Positions 16,107 through 24,973 of a stretch of DNA of 64,000 bases are shown here, in pieces. Location of the stretch: assembly GCA_023393475.1 (NCBI GenBank), contig JAEWLC010000047.1:1-64000 (forward strand), in the 5' to 3' direction. Source of the stretch: Pseudomonadota bacterium (lineage in GTDB: Bacteria; Pseudomonadota; Alphaproteobacteria; Rhizobiales; Devosiaceae). Made by a program: the position numbers and the translations under genes. Positions within the stretch are counted from its first letter, which is position 1, and every line of letters begins with the position of its first letter. The notes under the pieces were generated by a model that was not told where the DNA came from, searched no databases, and was given only the letters and a program-made list of their open reading frames with translations.

Positions 16107-17818
16107 ATGTCCAGCACCAGCCGGCCGGACTTGGCCCGCGACACGCAGGTGAGCATCGCGGCGTTGGAGTGCCGTTCGGTGGCGTTGAGATAGACGTCCT
16201 GATGGTCGGGGACCCCCTCGAGCACCCGCGTCAGGCAGGTGCCGCAAGCACCCTGCTCGCAGGACGATGGGGCCTCGACGCCGTTCTCGCGCATCACATC
16301 GAGGATCGACTTGCCGGCGGGCACGGTGAGGCTCAGCGCCGACCGCGCCAGCTCGACCGTGAAGGACGAGCTCATGTCGATCTCGTGCGCGTTCTTGAAG
16401 TACTCGAAATGCACGGCCTCGTCCGGCCAGCCGAGGGCGGTGGCGAGCGAGCGCACCGTCTCGAGCATCGGTCCGGGCCCGCAGACATAGAGGTGGTTGG
16501 CGCGGGCATGCGCGCCGATGAGCGCCGTGACATCGGCGGTGGTCTCCGCCGGTCCGCGGCCGAGATGGATGGTGACGGCGTCGCCGAGCCCTGCCAGCTC
16601 GTCGGCGAGCGGCACGTGCTCGCCCGAGCGGGCAAAGACGTGGAACTCGAAGTTGAGCTTCGAGCGCTTCAGCGCCCGCGCCATCGACAGCAGCGGCGTA
16701 ACGCCGATGCCGCCGGCAATGAGCACGGTGCGTGTCGCATCGCGGCGGAGCGGGAAATTGTTGCGCGGTTCGGAGATGGCGAGCACATCGCCGACCCTGA
16801 GCGTATCGGTGATGGCGAGCGAGCCGCCCCGCGAGTCCGGCTCGCGCTTTACCGCTATGGTGTAGCTGAGGAGTTCACCGGGCCCATTGGTGATCGAATA
16901 CTGGCGGATGAGCCCGTTGGGCAGATGCAGGTCGATATGCGCGCCTGGCTGGAAGGTGGGGAGGTGGCCGGACAGCGCCGCGAGTTCGAGCCCGGTCACA
17001 TCGGTGCCGGCCTGCCACTTGCGCGCCACCCGCACGCGCTGCGTCGCCTGCCGGCCGATGGTGATGTCCGGCATGGTCGCGAGTTCGACCGAGACGGGGG
17101 TGTAGACCGGAACGATCGGCTCGGGCAGTTCGGCTGGGATCACGCGGGCTTCGACGCGATCGCGGAGATCCGAGAGCAGGGCGTTGAAGTGGCGAAGCCG
17201 CGCGAGATCGGGCTTGCCGCGGATGAGGCCGCGGATGACGGCGCGGGCCGAGTCGAGCGGCTGGACGAAGAAGGCCGGCGCCTCGCCTGCACCGGTCAGT
17301 TCGAGTACGGCGCCGAGCGGGGGCAGGGCCTCGCCCGCGCTGGCCGCGACCCGTTCGGCCGAAAGCGCGGTGAGCACCATTTCCGGCGTGGCGTTGACCG
17401 GGATCGGCCTGAGCGGCGACCATTCACCCTCCGGCAGCACGCCATCAAATTCCATGGCTTCGCCGACATGGGTCCAGACGAGGCCGTGCGCCTCGATCAT
17501 CGGATAGGTGCGGTTGGTGATGCGGCGGGCCGGCGCGTCGGCCGGGTGAGCCGGGATATAGGTGCAGCCGGCCGAGCGGTTGGCATAGCGCCAGCCGTGG
17601 TACTGGCACTTCAGCTCGGCGCCCTCGTTGATGCCGATCGAAAGCCGCACGCCGCGATGGAGGCACCGGTTCTCCCAGACATTCACGTTGCCGTCGTCGG
17701 CCCGCCACACCGCGAGTTCGCGTCCGAGCAGCTGGCCGTGGAACACGTGGCGGGGCGGCAGGTCGTCGCTCGCCGCGATGGGGTGCCAGTGCGGGGCGAG
17801 GTCGGTCTCGATGCTCAT
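16103..17818 (-). CDS. Reductase with N-terminal Rieske domain, NdmD-like
   Basis: A 571-residue electron-transfer protein. Residues 1-110 carry a Rieske [2Fe-2S] centre (C52/H54 in RCLHRG, C71/H74 in CQYHGW). After a linker come an FMN/ferredoxin-reductase fold (RQYSITNGPGE near residue 320, then the NAD site GGIGVTPLLSMARAL) and a C-terminal plant-type [2Fe-2S] ferredoxin (C520, C525, C528, C558). An ordinary phthalate-dioxygenase reductase has no Rieske domain; this extra domain is the hallmark of NdmD. It therefore likely supplies both NAD(P)H electrons and the Rieske centre to the partner oxygenase. Start ATG 17818 overlaps the oxygenase stop, and its own stop overlaps the GST start. Confidence 0.9.
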   Translation of the reverse strand: MSIETDLAPHWHPIAASDDLPPRHVFHGQLLGRELAVWRADDGNVNVWENRCLHRGVRLSIGINEGAELKCQYHGWRYANRSAGCTYIPAHPADAPARRITNRTYPMIEAHGLVWTHVGEAMEFDGVLPEGEWSPLRPIPVNATPEMVLTALSAERVAASAGEALPPLGAVLELTGAGEAPAFFVQPLDSARAVIRGLIRGKPDLARLRHFNALLSDLRDRVEARVIPAELPEPIVPVYTPVSVELATMPDITIGRQATQRVRVARKWQAGTDVTGLELAALSGHLPTFQPGAHIDLHLPNGLIRQYSITNGPGELLSYTIAVKREPDSRGGSLAITDTLRVGDVLAISEPRNNFPLRRDATRTVLIAGGIGVTPLLSMARALKRSKLNFEFHVFARSGEHVPLADELAGLGDAVTIHLGRGPAETTADVTALIGAHARANHLYVCGPGPMLETVRSLATALGWPDEAVHFEYFKNAHEIDMSSSFTVELARSALSLTVPAGKSILDVMRENGVEAPSSCEQGACGTCLTRVLEGVPDHQDVYLNATERHSNAAMLTCVSRAKSGRLVLDI

Positions 17819-18675
17819 GCGGTAACGGGGATCACGCCGTAGTCGACGCCCTTGTTGGAAAGCCAGCGGCGATAGGCGATGGCGGACTTGTCGGCCCGGA
17901 TCGGGGTTTCCGCACGCGGATCCAGCGGCAGCTTCTTGGGATACTGGTTCTCGAGGATCGGCTTGTCCTGCCCGAAAATGGTCTGCTGGAAGCGGCGCAT
18001 GCCGGCGAGGGTGTTCACCTCGTCGATCATGCACAGCATCAGGTGGGCGCGGATCGTCTCCTCGCTGGTCGGCTGGCAGAAGATGGCGATCACATCCATG
18101 CGCGACGGGTCTGTCGGGCAGGATTTGTAGAGCACTGAGCAATAGGGGTGCGGCACCCGGTAGACATACTCGACCTCCATGCCGCCCTCGGCGCTGAGCG
18201 CCGCCATCGGCTGGAAGAAGCGGCAGCGGGTGGCGAGGATCTCGTCGCGCGCGTCGGACGTCTCGACGTCGTATTCCTTCACCTCGGTATGCGGCTCGTC
18301 GCCGAGAATGCCGGTATGGACATAGGGGAAGTGCCCCATGTCGAGAAAATTCTCGATGGCGCGCGGCGCTGAGACATTCACCCCGATCGAGCCGGCAGAG
18401 ATGTTGAACCGGTCGGCCTCGGCATATTCGGGGATCTGTAAAAGATCGGCCGGCGGATGGCCGAGGCTGGTCCAGACGAACCCGTAGCGCTCGAGCACCG
18501 GCAGTGGCGACTGCGGCTCGTCGCGGCGCCAGACACGGGTGCCGTCATCGCTGCGCGTGTACTCCAGCGCGATCTCGAAGAGGCGCGTCGGCTTGACCTT
18601 GCCGGCAACGACGTCCTCGGCGGCGGAAATGACATGCCAGTTGTCGGCGATGACCTGGGCGGGTTGCTTGGGCAA
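17815..18675 (-). CDS. Rieske-less non-heme iron oxygenase, NdmC-like
   Basis: Catalytic subunit related to Rieske oxygenases. The mononuclear iron site is present: D112-x2-H115-x4-H120 in ENFLDMGHFPYVH (numbered from the TTG at 18675). The Rieske CxH...CxxH pair expected near residues 40-75 is absent; NWHVISAAEDV passes directly to ERYGFVWTSLG with only about 45 residues between. The Rieske centre is instead on the neighbouring reductase. This split is that of NdmC/NdmD, which N7-demethylates methylxanthine. The start is uncertain: no ATG exists in frame; TTG 18675 gives 286 residues and a GGAG-like element ahead, while GTG 18774 adds 33 residues. Substrate is inferred as an N-methylated purine or similar compound. 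Confidence 0.85.
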   Translation of the reverse strand: MPKQPAQVIADNWHVISAAEDVVAGKVKPTRLFEIALEYTRSDDGTRVWRRDEPQSPLPVLERYGFVWTSLGHPPADLLQIPEYAEADRFNISAGSIGVNVSAPRAIENFLDMGHFPYVHTGILGDEPHTEVKEYDVETSDARDEILATRCRFFQPMAALSAEGGMEVEYVYRVPHPYCSVLYKSCPTDPSRMDVIAIFCQPTSEETIRAHLMLCMIDEVNTLAGMRRFQQTIFGQDKPILENQYPKKLPLDPRAETPIRADKSAIAYRRWLSNKGVDYGVIPVTA

Positions 18676-18790
18676 AGTGCCGGGAGTCTCCGTGGCCGGA
18701 ACGGCCAAGCATGCAGCCTGCAATTGTCCGGCGGCCAAGGGCAAGTCCCGTCTGCGGCATGGCAGCTGTGACACCCTGGCCGAGCTTGCT

Positions 18791-19792
18791 TTAAGCCGTG
18801 ACCTTCGACGCCCGCTCTGCCATCGATGCGGCGATGCGCTTCAGCATCGCCTCGTCGACCACGACCCCCTGATGGCGCAGCGCCAGCACGGCTGCGCCGA
18901 CCGATGGGTCCCCGGCGAGGCGGATGTCCGGCTCGTGACCGGCCTCGCGCAGGACTTCTGCGACTGCCCCGGGCAACCCGGCGAGATGAGCGGCAACGCT
19001 GCCGCCGAGGATCACCGGCCCACGCAGCTGCGGATCGAACACCAGCCGGAAATCGTCGAGCAGGTATTGTTCGGATCGCGCCAGGAGGGCGGCTGCCACC
19101 GGGTCCATGCGGTTTGCGATGACCGCGGGCGCGAACTTAGCCAGTTCGATCGGCCGCATCTTGTAGATGGCATCGATGAAGTGACGCAGGGGTGCCGGCC
19201 TGTTGTCGAAGGCGGAGTCGTCGGTCAGCGGGATGCCGAGCGTATCGAGTACCGCCTTGGTGAGGGCTGTCTCGGGGCCGCGACCTTCCAGCGCCGCGGT
19301 GACGGCGATCGCCGCGTGCTGGCCGAGCCAGAAGCCGGAACCGAGGTCGCCCAGGAGGTAACCTGCGGCATCGGCGACCGCCTCGATCATGCCGCCCCGG
19401 ACCCGCACCGCACCCGAGCCGGTGCCGGCGAAGATGCAGTAGCCGTCGAGCGCGGCGGTGACCGAGGGGAGCATGGCGTTGGTGTCGCCGTCGAAAACCA
19501 GCGGCCCCGAGAGACCCATCCGGCGGAACGCCTCGTCCATCAGGCGCTGCATCTCGGCGTTTCGAGGCCCGGCGATGGCAAGCAGGGCCACCTTGATGTC
19601 GAGGGGAGTGCCGGCTTGCGCCACTGCGGTCTCGGCGGCCGCGATGACGGCGGCGGCGGCCTGATCCGGCGGATTGGAGCCAGGATTCCCGCCTCGGTTG
19701 CGGCCCTGCCCGAGGCAGTTGCCTTCAAGATCGACCAGTGTTGCACGAGAGGTCGACCCACCGACATCGATGGCCAGCAGGGCAGTCGTCAT
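18791..19792 (-). CDS. BadF/BadG-family N-acetylglucosamine kinase-like ATPase
   Basis: A 333-residue sugar kinase of the actin-like ATPase fold, similar to bacterial and eukaryotic GlcNAc kinases of the BadF/BadG/BcrA family. The phosphate-1 motif is LLAIDVGGSTSRATLVD, the phosphate-2 region IFAGTGSGAVRVRGG, and the adenosine motif VILGGSVAAHL. ATG at 19792 is chosen as the family N-terminus. It diverges from an RpiR regulator and lies opposite an amino-sugar uptake cluster, so phosphorylation of imported GlcNAc or a related sugar is the likely role. The NdmC-like gene begins 16 or 115 bases beyond its stop on the same strand, so read-through into that operon is possible. Confidence 0.88.
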   Translation of the reverse strand: MTTALLAIDVGGSTSRATLVDLEGNCLGQGRNRGGNPGSNPPDQAAAAVIAAAETAVAQAGTPLDIKVALLAIAGPRNAEMQRLMDEAFRRMGLSGPLVFDGDTNAMLPSVTAALDGYCIFAGTGSGAVRVRGGMIEAVADAAGYLLGDLGSGFWLGQHAAIAVTAALEGRGPETALTKAVLDTLGIPLTDDSAFDNRPAPLRHFIDAIYKMRPIELAKFAPAVIANRMDPVAAALLARSEQYLLDDFRLVFDPQLRGPVILGGSVAAHLAGLPGAVAEVLREAGHEPDIRLAGDPSVGAAVLALRHQGVVVDEAMLKRIAASMAERASKVTA

Positions 19793-19900
19793 CTCGTCGT
19801 CACACCCGCTTGCCAACCGAAACCTTGCTGGATAAGAATTGTTTTCACCGACAAGTCGGACATCTTGAGAGACATTTTCAGGCACCGGCACCTAGCATAG
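19793..19900. promoter_or_regulatory. Divergent promoter region, kinase / RpiR regulator
   Basis: A 108-base gap between divergent starts. It is less GC-rich than its flanks (GATAAGAATTGTTTTC near 19831-19846) and probably carries both promoters and the operator of the RpiR protein. I could not assign hexamers with confidence. Confidence 0.4.
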
Positions 19901-20842
19901 ATGGCAGCTATCGCAAACACGTTCAGCGTTCAGGATCGCATCGGGACTTTCAAGTCCCAGATGCCGGCCACAATGGCCAAGATCGCTGCTGTGTTGATGG
20001 ACGATCCGCGCGCGCCGCTCAACCTCTCGATCACTGAACTTTCGGAGCGTGCCGGCACGTCGGCCGCCAGCGTCACGCGCTTCTGTCGAATGCTGGGCTA
20101 CGCCGGCTATTCGCAGCTGCGCGTCGCCATTGCCGAGGATGTCGGCCGGGGTGGAGCCCAGGCGGCCTGGATCGCCGATATCGGCCGCTCCTTCGGGCCG
20201 CACGATCCGCCTGATGAGATCAGGAACGCGCTGCTCAACACGCACCTCAATTCGCTGCAGACCACCGCCAGCCTGCTCGACATGCCGGCTGCCCAGCGCG
20301 TGGCCGCTGCGATCGTCCGGGCCCGCCATCTCGATGTCTACGGGGTCGGCGGCAGCGCGCTGACGGCGATGGAAACCGAGGCGCGGCTCTATCGCATCGG
20401 CATCAATGTCCACACCTGGGCCGAGGTCCATAACGGGCTGACCAGTGCCGCCATCCTCGACCACAACTGCGTGGCGATCGGGATCTCCAATACCGGCCGC
20501 ACCGAAGAAACGATCCAGATGCTGACGCTGGCCAAGACTTCGGGCGCCTACACCGTCGCCATCACCGGAAACCCGGACTCGCCGCTCGCCAAGCTGGCGG
20601 ACGATGTGCTGATCGCCGCCTCGCCCAACGCCTATCTCCAGCCCGCCGACCTGTCGGCCCGGCACTGCCAGCTCTTCGTCGTCGACCTGCTGTACCTGCT
20701 CATCGCGCAGTCGAATTTCGACCGCACGACGCGGCTTCTCGCCGCCTCCGGCGCCGCCGTGGCGCCCCGGCGCCGGCCGCTTCGCGGCGCGACGCTCACC
20801 CAACCCGCCGCGCGTCGTGCGTCGGCTACGTTTTCCACCTGA
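19901..20842 (+). CDS. MurR/RpiR-family transcriptional regulator
   Basis: A 313-residue regulator with an N-terminal RpiR helix-turn-helix (about 20-95: LSITELSERAGTSAASVTRFCRMLGYAGYSQLRV) and a C-terminal SIS sugar-phosphate-binding domain (about 130-275: HLDVYGVGGSALTAMETEARLYRIG and GISNTGRTEETIQML). Family members respond to phosphosugars such as MurNAc-6-P or GlcNAc-6-P. It heads the amino-sugar genes and diverges from the kinase, so local control of this cluster is likely. The C-terminus has an arginine-rich tail without a family match. The SIS isomerase-like gene starts 11 bases downstream. Confidence 0.92.
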   Translation: MAAIANTFSVQDRIGTFKSQMPATMAKIAAVLMDDPRAPLNLSITELSERAGTSAASVTRFCRMLGYAGYSQLRVAIAEDVGRGGAQAAWIADIGRSFGPHDPPDEIRNALLNTHLNSLQTTASLLDMPAAQRVAAAIVRARHLDVYGVGGSALTAMETEARLYRIGINVHTWAEVHNGLTSAAILDHNCVAIGISNTGRTEETIQMLTLAKTSGAYTVAITGNPDSPLAKLADDVLIAASPNAYLQPADLSARHCQLFVVDLLYLLIAQSNFDRTTRLLAASGAAVAPRRRPLRGATLTQPAARRASATFST

Positions 20843-20853
20843 CCGAGTTGATT

Positions 20854-21603
20854 ATGACCGATTTGACCGCCCAGTATCTCAACGAAGTGCAGACTCGCCT
20901 GGCGAAGCTCGCCGAGCCGAACGCCGCCATCGACAAGGCCGTTGAGCTCTGCGCCGACGCGCTTGAGGCGGGTGGCGTCATGCAGGCCTTCGGTACGGGG
21001 CACTCCGAGGCATTTGCGATGGAGATCGCGGGCCGCGCCGGCGGGCTGATTGCCACCAACCGCATCGCGCTGCGCGTGCTGGTGCTGCGCGGCGGCCGTC
21101 CCGCTTCGGACCTCGGCGCCGCCGAGTTCGAGCGCGATCCCGCCATCGGCGAGAACCTCCTCGCGCTGTTCCCGATCGACAAGCGCGACATCTTCCTCAT
21201 TGCCTCGAACTCGGGCGTCAACGGCTCCATCCTCGGCGTCGCGCTCGCCGCCAAGGCGCGCGGCCACAAGGTGATCGCGGTCACCAGCCTCGACCACACC
21301 ATGAAGGTCACCCCCAAGCATCCGAGCGGCAAGCGCCTGAGCGAAGTCGCCGACGTGGTGATCGATAACCTTGCGCCGTTCGGCGACAGCACCATGCAGC
21401 TCGAGGGAGGCATCGGCATCGGCGCCGTCTCCTCGATCACTGCCGCCTTCATCGCGCAGCGGATCACTTTCGGCGTGGCCGAGACGATCCGCCGGCGCGG
21501 CAAGACACCGCCCGTGTTCCTTTCTGCGAACATTCCGGGCGGCGATGAGCACAACCGTGCTCTGCAGGATCTCTACGGCGATCGGATTCGCGGGGAAGCC
21601 TAG
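20854..21603 (+). CDS. SIS-domain protein (UPF0309-like phosphosugar isomerase)
   Basis: A 249-residue single SIS-domain protein, resembling UPF0309 and phosphoheptose-isomerase-like proteins. Sugar-phosphate-binding features include FGTGHSEAFAMEIAGRAGG and IASNSGVNGSILGVALAAKARG. The ATG at 20854 is chosen over a TTG six bases earlier. It sits between the RpiR regulator and the sugar-binding protein gene, so it probably interconverts or senses an amino-sugar phosphate. No deaminase or deacetylase (NagA, NagB) is present in the window, so this protein could supply an otherwise missing step; that is inference. Confidence 0.85.
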   Translation: MTDLTAQYLNEVQTRLAKLAEPNAAIDKAVELCADALEAGGVMQAFGTGHSEAFAMEIAGRAGGLIATNRIALRVLVLRGGRPASDLGAAEFERDPAIGENLLALFPIDKRDIFLIASNSGVNGSILGVALAAKARGHKVIAVTSLDHTMKVTPKHPSGKRLSEVADVVIDNLAPFGDSTMQLEGGIGIGAVSSITAAFIAQRITFGVAETIRRRGKTPPVFLSANIPGGDEHNRALQDLYGDRIRGEA

Positions 21604-21668
21604 GCTTTCCTTGCGAACCCGCACGGCGTGGAGTGTACTAAAGTATCTACCAGGGAAGGGAACTAGGT

Positions 21669-23039
21669 ATGAAAAAGACTATTGATCGCCGCTCATTCTT
21701 GCGCGGCACAACGGCCCTCGTGGCGGCATCGCCGTTCGCGGGCCTGCTCGGTTCGACCGGCGCTCTGGCGCAGGACGCGGCCAACCCGTTCGCCGTCGCC
21801 GAAGGTTCCGCCGTTGACGCGGTTATCTTCAACGGTGGCTACGGCATCGACTATGTCGAGTTCGCCGCCAACATCATGAAGGCCAACCACCCGAGCCTCA
21901 ACATCGTCGTCTCGCCGTCGACCCAGATCGCCCAGGAGCTGCAGCCGCGCTTCCTCGGCGGCAACCCGCCGGACCTGATCGACAACTCGGGCGCCAACGC
22001 CATCGGCTTCGCCGCCATCATCGACCAGCTCGAAGACATGAACTCGGTGCTCGATGCGCCCTCGCTCGAAGGCGTCACCATCCGTGACACCCTCGTCGGT
22101 GGCGTCGAAAAGCCCGGCACGTTCGGCGACAAGTTCATCGCACTCAACTACGTGATGACCGTCTACGGCATCTGGTACTCGGCTCAGCTGTTCGAAGACA
22201 ACGGCTGGACTCCGCCGACCACCTGGGCCGAAGCCATCGAGCTGGGCAAGGCCGCCAAGGAGAAGGGCCTCTACCTCTTCGGTTGGGGCAAGGAAGCCGC
22301 TACCTACTACCGCACCACCGCAGTCGCATCGGCGATCAAGGCGGGCGGCGACGAGGTGCGTCTCGCCGTCGACAACTTCACCCCGGGCTTCTGGTCGCAT
22401 CCCGCGTTCCAGGCCGTGTTCACCGCCCTCTATGAGATCATCCAGGGCGGCATGATGAAGCCGGGTGGCGCTGGTACCCAGTTCACCGCTGCCCAGGCGC
22501 AGTGGTCGAACGACCAGTCCTTCCTGCTCTATCCGTCGGGCTCGTGGATCGAGAACGAGATGAAGCCGGCGACCAAGGAAGGCTTCCGGATGACCGGCAT
22601 GCCGGAACTGGGCATCGACGCGAACGACAAGCTGCCCAAGACCGCGATCCATGCGACCGCGGGCGAGCCGTTCATCATCCCGCTCGGTGCGCTCAACCTT
22701 GCCGGTGGCAAGGAACTGCTCCGCACCATGCTCTCGAAGGAAGCGGCGACCAACTTCGCCAAGACCAAGCTCGCTCCGACCATCGTCAAGGACACCGTCC
22801 CGGCCGATGGCTTCGGTTCGACCGCCCTGGTTTCGCAGAGCAGGCTCCTGGCCGATGCCGGCGCCGACGTGTTCACCTGGAACTCGTTCGACCTCTACGG
22901 CACCAACCAGGACGAGCTCGTCGTCTGGAACAGCTTCCTCGACGGCAAGCTCGACGTGGCCGCGTTCACCGCTGCGCTGCAGCAGATCACCGACCGCGTC
23001 TACAACGATGCCTCTGTCACGAAAGTTGAAGTGAAGTAA
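21669..23039 (+). CDS. ABC transporter sugar-binding protein, NgcE-like
   Basis: Extracytoplasmic binding protein of 456 residues for a carbohydrate ABC importer. The N-terminus has a Tat motif (DRRSFLRG) and a signal region ending ALAQ, so export is likely folded via Tat. The body resembles NgcE-type proteins for N-acetylglucosamine/chitobiose (NGGYGIDYVEFAANIM, YPSGSWIENEMKP). An AAGGGAA element precedes ATG 21669. The TAA stop overlaps the permease ATG by one base. With MurQ and a GlcNAc-type kinase nearby, a cell-wall amino-sugar or disaccharide is the expected substrate; exact specificity is not readable. Confidence 0.9.
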   Translation: MKKTIDRRSFLRGTTALVAASPFAGLLGSTGALAQDAANPFAVAEGSAVDAVIFNGGYGIDYVEFAANIMKANHPSLNIVVSPSTQIAQELQPRFLGGNPPDLIDNSGANAIGFAAIIDQLEDMNSVLDAPSLEGVTIRDTLVGGVEKPGTFGDKFIALNYVMTVYGIWYSAQLFEDNGWTPPTTWAEAIELGKAAKEKGLYLFGWGKEAATYYRTTAVASAIKAGGDEVRLAVDNFTPGFWSHPAFQAVFTALYEIIQGGMMKPGGAGTQFTAAQAQWSNDQSFLLYPSGSWIENEMKPATKEGFRMTGMPELGIDANDKLPKTAIHATAGEPFIIPLGALNLAGGKELLRTMLSKEAATNFAKTKLAPTIVKDTVPADGFGSTALVSQSRLLADAGADVFTWNSFDLYGTNQDELVVWNSFLDGKLDVAAFTAALQQITDRVYNDASVTKVEVK

Positions 23040-24925
23040 TGGACAGCACGATGGCGAGAGCGCCGGCCACGACAACCCGCCGGTGGAAATTGCCGAGCTT
23101 CGACAGGGCCAGCTTCGCGCTGGTCTTCCTCGGGCTCCCTCTGGCGGTTTACGTGGTCTTCGTGATCTCGCCATTCGTGCAGGCCTTCTACTACTCGATG
23201 ACTGATTGGTCAGGCTTCTCGAAGGGTATGAACTTCGTGGGCCTGGCCAATTACTGGGCCCTCCTCGAGGACCCGGTCTTCACCAAGGCGGTCTACAACA
23301 GCATCGTGCTGGTGCTGATCCTGCCGCCGCTGGTGATCGTGCTGGCGTTGACGCTGGCAACGCTGGTGACCATCGGCGGTTCGACCCAGGGAGAGATCCA
23401 GGGGCTCAAGAACTCCGGCATCTACCGCGTCATCTCCTTCTTCCCCTACACCGTGCCCGCCATCGTCATCGGCATCCTCTGGGCGCAGATGTACGACCCG
23501 TCCAGCGGCCTGCTGAACGGCATCCTCACGGCCCTGGGGTTCGATTTCTTCAAGTCCTTCGCCTGGCTCGGCGACGAGCGCACCGCCATGGGCGCCTCGA
23601 TCTTCGTCATCGCCTGGTCGATGGTCGGCTTCTACATGGTGCTGTTCATCGCCGCGATCAAAGGCATTCCGGCAGAAGTCTATGAGGCCGCGCGCGTCGA
23701 TGGCGCCGGCCGGCTACGTACCGCCTTCTCGGTCACCGTGCCGATGATCCGTGACAACATCCGCACCGCCTATGTCTATCTCGGCATCCTCGCGCTCGAC
23801 GCCTTCGTCTACATGCAGGCGCTCAATCCCTCGGGCGGCCCGGCCAATTCCACGGTCGTCATCAGCCAGCACCTGCTGAACACCGCCTTCAAGAAGGGCA
23901 AGTTCGGCTACGCGACCTCCATGGGTGCGGCGCTGGCCCTCATCACGCTGGTCTTCGCCGCGATCGTCTTCTTCGTCTTCTGGTGGACCGGCCGGCCGAA
24001 GAAATCGGAACCGGTTTCGGCGACTGTCGTCGCGCCTGTCGTCACGGCGCCGAAGAAGCCTGTCGCCGTCGCTCACGCTGCACCGCGCAAGACCATCTGG
24101 ACCGACAAGACCGTCTCGACCATCTCGCATATCGCGCTCATCGCCTGGGCGGTGATCATCTGCGCCCCGCTCCTCTGGGTGCTGATGAGCTCGTTCAAGA
24201 CCACGGCGCAGATCTTCCAGTCGCCGTTCATGCTGCCCACCAGCCTGAACTTCGACAACTACATCTCGGCCTGGACCACGGCCTCGATCGGCACCTATTT
24301 CTTCAACACGGTGATCGTCGTCGGCTTCTCGCTGGTGATCGTCATGCTGCTCGGCGCCATGTGCGCCTATTACCTCGCGCGCTACGAGTTCAGGGGCAGC
24401 AAGATCATCTACTACCTGATGCTCGCGGGCCTCACCTTCCCGATCTTCCTCGCCGTGGTGCCGCTGTTCCAGACGCTGCGCGGCTTCGGGCTGCTCAACA
24501 CCTTCCCGGGCCTCATCATCACCTACGTGGCCTTCGCGCTGCCGTTCACGGTGTTCTTCCTCTTCGCCTTCTTCCGCACCCTGCCGCAGGAAGTCGCCGA
24601 GGCGGCCATGATCGACGGCGCCAGCCACTGGCGCATCTTCTTCACCATCATGCTGCCGATGGCGAAGCCGGGCATGGCCTCGGTGGCGATCTTCAACTTC
24701 CTCGGCCTCTGGAACCAGTTCCTGCTGCCGATCGCGCTCAACACCAACACCAAGAACTACGTGCTGAGCCAGGGCATGGCGTCCTTCGCCTCGCAGGCGG
24801 GCTATGCCGTGAACTTCGGTGCGCTGTTTGCGGCCGTGGTGATCACCGTGCTGCCGGTGCTCGTGACCTACGTCATCTTCCAGCGCCAGCTGACCGGCTC
24901 GGTCTCGCAGGGCCTGCTGAAGTAG
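23039..24925 (+). CDS. Fused two-domain ABC sugar permease (MalF-like plus MalG-like)
   Basis: A 628-residue protein containing both membrane subunits of a carbohydrate importer. Residues about 25-320 are MalF/UgpA-like with the EAA loop EVYEAARVDGAGRLRTAF. Residues about 355-628 are MalG/UgpE-like with the EAA loop EVAEAAMIDGASHWRIFF. They are joined by an alanine/proline/lysine-rich cytoplasmic linker (about 320-350). Related NgcF and NgcG proteins are normally separate genes. No internal stop or obvious second start breaks the frame. No ATP-binding gene is in the cluster, so a shared MsiK/UgpC-type ATPase elsewhere must energise it. Confidence 0.93.
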   Translation: MDSTMARAPATTTRRWKLPSFDRASFALVFLGLPLAVYVVFVISPFVQAFYYSMTDWSGFSKGMNFVGLANYWALLEDPVFTKAVYNSIVLVLILPPLVIVLALTLATLVTIGGSTQGEIQGLKNSGIYRVISFFPYTVPAIVIGILWAQMYDPSSGLLNGILTALGFDFFKSFAWLGDERTAMGASIFVIAWSMVGFYMVLFIAAIKGIPAEVYEAARVDGAGRLRTAFSVTVPMIRDNIRTAYVYLGILALDAFVYMQALNPSGGPANSTVVISQHLLNTAFKKGKFGYATSMGAALALITLVFAAIVFFVFWWTGRPKKSEPVSATVVAPVVTAPKKPVAVAHAAPRKTIWTDKTVSTISHIALIAWAVIICAPLLWVLMSSFKTTAQIFQSPFMLPTSLNFDNYISAWTTASIGTYFFNTVIVVGFSLVIVMLLGAMCAYYLARYEFRGSKIIYYLMLAGLTFPIFLAVVPLFQTLRGFGLLNTFPGLIITYVAFALPFTVFFLFAFFRTLPQEVAEAAMIDGASHWRIFFTIMLPMAKPGMASVAIFNFLGLWNQFLLPIALNTNTKNYVLSQGMASFASQAGYAVNFGALFAAVVITVLPVLVTYVIFQRQLTGSVSQGLLK

Positions 24926-24973
24926 GTAGTGCCAATGGCATGAGAATGGCTGGGGCGTCCCGAAAGGGGCGCC

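Noticed and set aside
17815..18774. Truncated ordinary Rieske oxygenase (pseudogene)
   Set aside because: The frame is intact, the iron site is intact, and the missing Rieske domain is supplied by the overlapping neighbour, as in NdmC/NdmD; decay would not produce this arrangement.
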